Assembly: GCF_040656415.1 (NCBI RefSeq)
Contig: NZ_JBFAMC010000005.1
Span: 62,001-126,000, forward strand
DNA: 64,000 bases
Direction of reading: 5' to 3'
DNA from: Rhodococcus_F sp040656415
GTDB taxonomy: Bacteria > Actinomycetota > Actinomycetes > Mycobacteriales > Mycobacteriaceae
Program-made: the position numbers and the translations under genes
Part shown: one piece after another, positions 58,525 through 64,000 of the stretch
How the letters are laid out: every line of letters begins with the position of its first letter
Position numbering within the stretch: the stretch's first letter is position 1
Notes under the pieces: generated by a model
Told to the model about the DNA's origin: nothing
Databases searched by the model: none
Seen by the model: the letters and a program-made list of their open reading frames with translations, nothing else

Positions 58525-59070
58525 TTACTGATCCGGCGAATCGAAGAACCCGGCCGCCTTGCCGAGCAGCTTCTGATCCCGGGCGGCAAGTTCGGCGTCG
58601 ATCTCGGCCTTTCGCAGATCCTCGTACCAGCCCTCGAGTAACTCGTTCTGCAGGCCGAACATCTCCTTCTCTTCCTCTGGCTCAGCGTGGTCGTAGCCGA
58701 GAAGATGGAGAACTCCATGCACGGTAAGGAGGGCGAGTTCACGCGAGAGCGAGTGACCGGCCTGGTCAGCCTGTTCGGCCGCGAAGGACGGGCACAGCAC
58801 GATGTCGCCGAGCATCGACGGTCCGGGCTCGGGCGAGTCCGGACGACCGCCGGGCTCGAGTTCGTCCATGGGAAACGACATCACGTCGGTCGGACCGGGT
58901 AGATCCATCCACCGCATATGGAGATCGGCCATCGTGGCTGAGTCCACCAGGGACATCGACAACTCGGCGGCGGGGTGCACGTCCATCCTCGCGATCACGA
59001 ATCGGGCAACGCTGATCAACTCCTCTTCGGAGACGTCCATACCCGATTCGTTCGAGACTTCGATGCTCAT
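58525..59070 (-). CDS. ybeY: Endoribonuclease YbeY
   Basis: 181-residue metal-dependent RNase needed for 16S rRNA 3'-end maturation and ribosome quality control. The zinc motif H-x3-H-x5-H is in LLTVHGVLHLLGYDHAEPEEE; other blocks are PTDVMSFPMDE and LGDIVLC. A C-terminal extension of about 30 residues (LRKAEIDAELAARDQ) is typical of actinobacteria. It lies between phoH and the CorC-type gene, the standard order. Confidence 0.95.
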   Translation of the reverse strand: MSIEVSNESGMDVSEEELISVARFVIARMDVHPAAELSMSLVDSATMADLHMRWMDLPGPTDVMSFPMDELEPGGRPDSPEPGPSMLGDIVLCPSFAAEQADQAGHSLSRELALLTVHGVLHLLGYDHAEPEEEKEMFGLQNELLEGWYEDLRKAEIDAELAARDQKLLGKAAGFFDSPDQ

Positions 59071-59106
59071 GTGTGTCGCTTCCTCCTGGTTTCGGCGGCA
59101 CTCACC

Positions 59107-60180
59107 CTACCGTCGTGGAGAACGCGCGTGCGCAGCTCTACGCTGCGCGCGATTTCCGAACTCGACCTTCTCATTGACCCCGGCCTCGAAACGCTCGTAC
59201 GCGTCGACGATGTCGGACACCAGGCGGTGCCGGATCACGTCACTGCTGTTGAGTTCGGCGAAGTAGATGTCGTCGACGTCCCCGAGTATCTCGGTGGCGG
59301 CACGAAGCCCCGACCGGGATCCTCCGGGCAGGTCCACCTGGGTGGAGTCGCCGGTGACGACGACCTTCGAACCGAACCCCAGGCGGGTGAGGAACATCTT
59401 CATCTGCTCGGCTGTTGTGTTCTGCGCCTCGTCGAGGATGATGAACGCATCGTTGAGCGTGCGACCACGCATGTACGCCAGCGGAGCCACCTCGATCACT
59501 CCCGACTGCATCAGCTTCGGAATGGCCTCGGCGTCCATCATGTCGTGGAGCGCGTCGTGCAGCGGCCGGAGGTACGGATCGATTTTCTCGTGCAGCGTGC
59601 CCGGCAGGAATCCGAGCCTCTCACCCGCCTCGACCGCCGGTCTGGTGAGGATGATCCGGGACACCTGCTTGGTCTGCAGCGCCTGTACCGCCTTGGCCAT
59701 GGCCAGATAGGTCTTGCCCGTACCCGCGGGTCCGATGCCGAACACGATGGTGTGCGCGTCGATCGCGTCGACATACCTCTTCTGGTTGAGTGTCTTCGGC
59801 CGGATAGTCTTACCGCGCCTCGACAGGATGTCGAGGGTCAAGACCTCCGCGGGTGATTCGCTCAGGCCCTGCGTGAGCATGCCGACCGTGCGACGGACGG
59901 TGTCGGCGCCAAGTGGTTGACCGCGGTCGACGATCGCGCAGAGCTCGGCGATGACACGTTCGGCGAGCGCCACGTCACCCGGTTTCCCCACAAGTGTGAC
60001 CGTGTTGCCCCGAACATGGATGTCAGCGTCCAGAACCAGTTCCAAGGCGCGAAGATTCTCGTCGGAGGAACCCAGCAGAGGCGGGACGGTGTCGGGGGGA
60101 AGTTCGATACTCGAACGCACCGTGCGTTCCGTCGGGCGTGTCGCGCCGAACGTCTCGCCGGTCTGGTGTTGTTCACTCAC
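59107..60180 (-). CDS. phoH: PhoH-like ATPase
   Basis: 357-residue protein (compare Rv2368c PhoH1). N-terminal KH-like region (NLRALELVLDADIHVRGN), then PhoH ATPase: Walker A GIGPAGTGKTYLAM, VEAGERLGFLPG, and Walker B FIILDEAQNTTAEQMKMFLTR with GDSTQVDLP. It is thought to act as an RNA-linked helicase/NTPase working with YbeY. An upstream gap of 141 bases to the next gene probably holds a promoter. Confidence 0.95.
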   Translation of the reverse strand: MSEQHQTGETFGATRPTERTVRSSIELPPDTVPPLLGSSDENLRALELVLDADIHVRGNTVTLVGKPGDVALAERVIAELCAIVDRGQPLGADTVRRTVGMLTQGLSESPAEVLTLDILSRRGKTIRPKTLNQKRYVDAIDAHTIVFGIGPAGTGKTYLAMAKAVQALQTKQVSRIILTRPAVEAGERLGFLPGTLHEKIDPYLRPLHDALHDMMDAEAIPKLMQSGVIEVAPLAYMRGRTLNDAFIILDEAQNTTAEQMKMFLTRLGFGSKVVVTGDSTQVDLPGGSRSGLRAATEILGDVDDIYFAELNSSDVIRHRLVSDIVDAYERFEAGVNEKVEFGNRAQRRAAHARSPRR

Positions 60181-60321
60181 GTGTGGAATATGGCCTACTT
60201 TCCGGTTCCCGGGGATTCGCGACGGGTGTCGTGATGACCAAAGTCTAGCGCTGGGACACCCGGCGGCCCACCTAATTGGCTATCGCTGCCGAACACTGTC
60301 GAGCGATACCTGGACCACCGG

Positions 60322-61083
60322 TCAGAACTGGGTGCCGCCGGACAGTAGCGCCCTCCGCGAGATCGTCCAGCACTCCGTGTCGGGATCGAGGAACGCGAAA
60401 TGGTCCTCACCCTCCACGACGTGCAAAGCGACCTGGTCCCCAGCTACGGCCGCGGCCTTGCTGTACCGAACGCTGACCTTCGCCGGGACTTGGAGGTCCT
60501 CGGCGCCGTGCACGCACACCACCGGAACTCCCACCGGAATCCGGTGGTGCGGGGACGCCGACCGGTACGCGTCGGGATCATCTTCGTAGGGCACACCGAG
60601 AAGATCCTCGATGTATCCGATCCGGCGACCCCGCTCCGCTGCCGTTGCAAGATCCAGCGCGCCGGCCTGCGACACCACCAATTCCGGGCGCACCTTCAGG
60701 TCCGGTTCACCTGCGAGCCACACCGCGAGCTGTCCACCGGCCGAGTGCCCCACAATCCGGATCCGGTTGAGGTCGAGCGGTACCGGAGACCGCTCGGCTA
60801 CCGGTCCCGCGATCGCCTCCAGCGCGGCGACGACATCGGTCGACATTTCCCGCCATCCCCCGCCCGCACCGAGCCGTCGGTACTCGACGTTCCACACCGC
60901 GAGTCCATTGCGCGCCAAGTCGACTGCGAATCCCGTACCGAGGTTGAGGTGGTACTCGCCGCGCCAGAACCCGCCGTGCACGATCATCACCACAGGCAGC
61001 GGCGAAGAAACCGGCTGGTCCGGCATGTAGAAGTGCCCGAACTGCTGGGGTTCGGTTCCGTAATTGATCAGAATGCGGTCCAC
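60322..61083 (-). CDS. Alpha/beta hydrolase, esterase/lipase-like
   Basis: 253-residue cytoplasmic esterase-like protein. Oxyanion motif MIVHGGFWRGEYHLNLG (HGG type), nucleophile elbow VGHSAGGQLAVWLAG, acid region VVCVHGAEDLQVP and final histidine EGEDHFAFLDP. This resembles the BD-FAE/kynurenine-formamidase-like group. It sits between rsmE and phoH within the cluster but probably is not functionally tied to them. The substrate is unknown. Confidence 0.85.
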   Translation of the reverse strand: MDRILINYGTEPQQFGHFYMPDQPVSSPLPVVMIVHGGFWRGEYHLNLGTGFAVDLARNGLAVWNVEYRRLGAGGGWREMSTDVVAALEAIAGPVAERSPVPLDLNRIRIVGHSAGGQLAVWLAGEPDLKVRPELVVSQAGALDLATAAERGRRIGYIEDLLGVPYEDDPDAYRSASPHHRIPVGVPVVCVHGAEDLQVPAKVSVRYSKAAAVAGDQVALHVVEGEDHFAFLDPDTECWTISRRALLSGGTQF

Positions 61084-61127
61084 GGTTCACCAGGCTAATC
61101 GGAGTGGATCGGCTCAGCCCTGGCCGA

Positions 61128-61889
61128 TCAGGACAGTGGCGCCGCGCCCCAGCGGTCGGTGAGCACACCGAGCGCACCCAACGCCACGGCTGCTGCGGTC
61201 GATGTCCGAAGAACGTGCGGTCCGAGCAACACCGGCACCGCGCCCACCTCCGTCAACGACGCGATCTCCTCGTCGGAGATGCCACCCTCGGGTCCGACGA
61301 TCAACACGATTTCGCCCACCGAGCGCAACGAGAGTTCGGACAAGCCCAGCGCCGCAGACTCGTGCAGTGCGGCGACCACTCCACCGCGGGCGACGACCTC
61401 ACGCACCAAGGACAGCACTCCCGCCGTCCGGACTGGTTCCGACACCTCGGGCACGATCGCCCGCCTCGATTGCTTCGCTGCGGCCAGAGCGGCGCTACGC
61501 CAGCGCGCCACCCCTTTTGCGACCTTCGGGCCGTCCCATCGCGCCACACAGCGCGACGACTGCCACGGCACGATCGCGTCAGCACCAGCCTCGGTTGCCA
61601 GTTCGACCGCCAGTTCGGATCGCTCCGCCTTCGGAAGTGCTTGCACCACAGTGACAGTCGGCGATGGCGGCTGAATTTGACTTCGCGCGTGAACAGTCAA
61701 TTCCAACCGATTCTTTTCCGCAGCCGTCACTTCCGAGTCTGCGAGACCTCCGTGACCGTCTGCCAGCATGATCCGCTCCCCGATACCGATCCGGCGCACG
61801 GTCGCCGCGTGCCTGCCCTCGGAACCGTCCAGAACGGCGGTGCACCCGACTTCAGGCAGCGGATCGAGAAAGAAGACCGTGGCCGCCAC
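61128..61889 (-). CDS. rsmE: 16S rRNA m3U1498 methyltransferase RsmE
   Basis: 253-residue SPOUT methyltransferase modifying U1498 of 16S rRNA. N-terminal PUA-like part (EGRHAATVRRIGIGERIMLADG), then the knotted SAM-binding domain with PKAERSELAVELATEAGAD, IVLIVGPEGGISDEEIASL, and LGPHVLRTSTAAAVALG. GTG start at 61889, 2 bases after the dnaJ stop, so translation is coupled. Order dnaJ2-rsmE matches Rv2373c-Rv2372c. Confidence 0.95.
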   Translation of the reverse strand: MAATVFFLDPLPEVGCTAVLDGSEGRHAATVRRIGIGERIMLADGHGGLADSEVTAAEKNRLELTVHARSQIQPPSPTVTVVQALPKAERSELAVELATEAGADAIVPWQSSRCVARWDGPKVAKGVARWRSAALAAAKQSRRAIVPEVSEPVRTAGVLSLVREVVARGGVVAALHESAALGLSELSLRSVGEIVLIVGPEGGISDEEIASLTEVGAVPVLLGPHVLRTSTAAAVALGALGVLTDRWGAAPLS

Positions 61890-61891
61890 GG

Positions 61892-63037
61892 TCAGCGACC
61901 GCTGAAGGCTTCACGCAGGCGTGAGAACAATCCACCGCTGTGCTGCGATTGCGTCGACACGACCTCGGCCACATCGCGGTCGCGGAGATCCTTGAGGTCG
62001 CGCAGAAGCTTCGTCTCCTTGTGATCGAGCTTCGAAGGAACCACTACCTCGAGATGAGCGTGGACATCACCACGTGTTCCGGTCCGCAACTTCGGCATGC
62101 CGTGCCCGCGTAGCACCGTAACCGCGCCCGGCTGCGTGCCCGGCTCGATGGTGATCTCCTTGGGGCCGTCGATGATGGTGTCGATCGTGACCGCTGTGCC
62201 GAGAGCAGCGTCGATCATCGGGACCCGGATCGTGCAGTGCAGGTCCTCGCCGTCACGAACGAATACCTCGTGCGGCTGCTCGATCACCTCGACGTACAGA
62301 TCTCCGGCGGGACCTCCGCCGGGTCCCACCTCGCCCTGTGCGGCAAGCCGGATCCGCATCCCACCAGCGACACCGGCGGGCACCTTCACCGTGATGTCCC
62401 TACGGGAGCGCACCCGTCCGTCACCATCGCATTTGCGGCACGGGTCCGGGATGGTCTCGCCCGCACCACGGCAGGTGGGGCAAGGACGGGAAGTCATGAC
62501 CTGGCCGAGGAACGACCGCTGCACCGACTGGACCTCGCCCGCACCGCCACATGTTTCGCAGCGCACCGGTTTCGAGTCACCGTTGGTACCCGACCCCGTG
62601 CAAGCGTCGCACAGAATCGCGGTCTCGACGGTGACGTGCTTGCTCACACCCGTAGCGCACTCGGCCAATGTCAATTTGGTTCGCAGGAGAGCGTCCGCCC
62701 CCGGTTGCACACGGCCGCGCGGACCCCGCCCGGCACCACCGCCGCCGCCGAAGAATGCCTCGAACACATCCCCGAGACCGCCACCGAAACCGGCCCCGAA
62801 GCCTCCGCCGCCACCACCCGAGGACAACGGGTCGCCGCCGAGGTCGACAATGCGGCGCTTCTCTGGATCCGACAACACCTCGTAGGCCGTCGAGATATCC
62901 CGGAACCGGGCCTGGGCAGCTTCATCCGGGTTCACATCGGGATGCAGTTCTCTCGCAAGTTTGCGATACGCCCGCTTGAGTTCTTGATCGGTCGCATTCT
63001 TGTCGACGCCGAGCGTTGCGTAGTAATCCCGTGCCAC
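61892..63037 (-). CDS. dnaJ: Chaperone protein DnaJ (DnaJ2)
   Basis: 381-residue co-chaperone that stimulates DnaK. J domain with ARELHPDVNP (HPD), a Gly/Phe-rich region (GGGGGGFGAGFGGGLGDVFE), four CxxCxGxG zinc repeats (CDACTGSG, CETCGGAG, CPTCRGAG, CRKCDGDG) and the C-terminal substrate-binding region. Linked to hrcA rather than to dnaK, so it is the DnaJ2 type of actinobacteria. ATG 63037 lies 122 bases after hrcA. Confidence 0.96.
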   Translation of the reverse strand: MARDYYATLGVDKNATDQELKRAYRKLARELHPDVNPDEAAQARFRDISTAYEVLSDPEKRRIVDLGGDPLSSGGGGGGFGAGFGGGLGDVFEAFFGGGGGAGRGPRGRVQPGADALLRTKLTLAECATGVSKHVTVETAILCDACTGSGTNGDSKPVRCETCGGAGEVQSVQRSFLGQVMTSRPCPTCRGAGETIPDPCRKCDGDGRVRSRRDITVKVPAGVAGGMRIRLAAQGEVGPGGGPAGDLYVEVIEQPHEVFVRDGEDLHCTIRVPMIDAALGTAVTIDTIIDGPKEITIEPGTQPGAVTVLRGHGMPKLRTGTRGDVHAHLEVVVPSKLDHKETKLLRDLKDLRDRDVAEVVSTQSQHSGGLFSRLREAFSGR

Positions 63038-63159
63038 GTTGAGTCTCTCGTCCTTCTCTACTTCGTTGTGTCGGTAATCTCGGTTGTCGGGTCACCGGCC
63101 ACCGTCGCTACTCCATTACAAGTCTCGCCCGTGACTCCAGCTTGCACCGAGGCCCGTCG

Positions 63160-64000
63160 TCAGCGCTCGGCGAGCACTTGGCCGATGTATCTCGCAACAG
63201 CAGCTACCGACGCGATTGTTCCCGGATAGTCCATGCGTGTGGGTCCGAGCACCCCCATTCCGCCGAGTACCGTGCCTGCCGCTCCGTAACCGGTGGAGAT
63301 GACGGAAGTGCCGCGCATCTGCTCGACCTGCGTTTCCTCACCAATCCGCACCGTGACGGTGCCGGTCTCCTGAGTGGAGGCCAGCAGCTTGAGGACCACC
63401 ACCTGCTCCTCGAGTGCCTCGAGAACCGCGCGCAACGACCCCGGGAACCCACTGTTACCACTGAAGTCTGCTGCATTGCGGGTCAGATTCGCAGTGCCGC
63501 CGAGGACCAGCCTCTCCTCGGGATGTTCGACGAGGGTCTCCACCAGCACCGTGGCTGACCGGATCACCGCATCACGCAAACCCTGCGGGGCCTCGCTGGC
63601 CAGTTCCGAAACCGCGATCGACGCCGCCGCCAACCGCTTGCCCTCCAGCGCACCACCGAGAAGGCTGCGCAGCCGCGACAGGTCCTCGTCGTCGAGCGCA
63701 CCACCGAGCTCGACAATGCGCTGATCGACACGGCCGGAGTCGGTGATGAGTACCAGCAGCAGACGAGCCGGGGTCAGTGCCACCACCTCGAGGTGCCGCA
63801 CGGAAGAGGCCGACAGTGTGGGATATTGCACAACCGCCACCTGGCGTGTGAGTTGCGCGAGGAGGCGAACACCACGCCTGAGAACATCGTCCAGATCGAC
63901 GCCCGACTCCAAGAAATCGAGAATCGCACGGCGCTCAGCGTTCGACAGCGGCTTCACGTCGGCGATGCGGTCGACGAACTCCCGATAGCCCTTGTCGGTC
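63160..64000 (-). CDS. hrcA: Heat-inducible transcription repressor HrcA (5' end beyond window)
   Basis: At least 280 codons are present; the frame is open to base 64000, and the N-terminal winged helix lies outside. The fragment begins TDKGYREFVDRIADVKPLS, the junction after the DNA-binding domain in HrcA, and continues through the GAF-like domain (LVLGGTANLTRN) to the C-terminal ISTGYGAAGTVLGGMGVLGP block. HrcA represses groE-type heat-shock genes at CIRCE elements. A GTG at 63957 is internal, not the start. Confidence 0.94.
   Translation of the reverse strand, partial: TDKGYREFVDRIADVKPLSNAERRAILDFLESGVDLDDVLRRGVRLLAQLTRQVAVVQYPTLSASSVRHLEVVALTPARLLLVLITDSGRVDQRIVELGGALDDEDLSRLRSLLGGALEGKRLAAASIAVSELASEAPQGLRDAVIRSATVLVETLVEHPEERLVLGGTANLTRNAADFSGNSGFPGSLRAVLEALEEQVVVLKLLASTQETGTVTVRIGEETQVEQMRGTSVISTGYGAAGTVLGGMGVLGPTRMDYPGTIASVAAVARYIGQVLAER

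Overview
The window is high-GC actinobacterial chromosome. Gene order and protein sequence point to the Corynebacteriales, most likely Rhodococcus or a close relative of the Nocardiaceae. Three blocks follow the Mycobacterium tuberculosis order: RNase P RNA to the FAS-II operon (compare Rv2228c-Rv2247), dgt/dnaG (Rv2343c-Rv2345), and glyS to hrcA (Rv2357c-Rv2374c). The fabD-acpM-kasA-accD6 cluster and two hadAB-like genes mark a mycolic-acid producer. kasB is missing, as expected for a genus with shorter mycolates. The genus is inferred from synteny; no search was run.

Layout. 1-2.3 kb: a proline iminopeptidase cut by the window edge, a small conserved protein, and a hadA/hadB-like dehydratase pair. 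2.4-10 kb: rnpB (minus strand), DUF1697, an ion-transporter-like membrane protein, the minus-strand run cobC / Nif3-like / zinc-ribbon coiled coil / RNase H-phosphatase, and the divergent ptkA-ptpA signalling pair. 10-14.8 kb: an orphan ribbon-helix-helix protein, an MBL-fold hydrolase coupled to a COG0523 metallochaperone, SURF1 and cobD. 15-17.2 kb: a scar of an integrative element between a complete tRNA-Val and a duplicated piece of its 3' half, with an integrase remnant and AT-richer ORFs. 17.2-29.8 kb: ahpE, DUF3052, aceE, mabR, fabD-acpM-kasA, accD6, DUF3145, a serine hydrolase and an NDMA-dependent alcohol dehydrogenase.

29.8-33.5 kb is the most unusual part. Two secreted seven-blade YVTN beta-propeller proteins lie in tandem, separated by an IS30 transposase remnant. 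Each is preceded by a similar leader of about 110 nt in which a CTCCT sequence can pair with the AGGAG ribosome-binding site. A third paralogue lies after zur at 47.6 kb. 33.5-46.3 kb: a GlxA-type regulator with a dienelactone hydrolase, tRNA-Met, tRNA-Asn, dnaG-dgt-YdcF, a TPM-domain protein, a large alpha/beta hydrolase with a glycine-rich membrane segment, and glyS. 46.5-64 kb: smtB-zur, YbjN-like/uppS/recO, a DUF4190-like protein, a PNPOx/MocR divergent pair, an amidase-TetR operon behind a perfect palindrome, then the long minus-strand cluster hrcA-dnaJ-rsmE-hydrolase-phoH-ybeY-CorC-CDA-like-era.

How the genes work together: aceE supplies acetyl-CoA; AccD6 carboxylates it to malonyl-CoA; FabD loads malonate on AcpM; KasA condenses; HadAB-type enzymes dehydrate; MabR likely regulates. 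SmtB and Zur control zinc balance. Era, YbeY and RsmE act on the ribosome, and HrcA-DnaJ on the heat-shock response.
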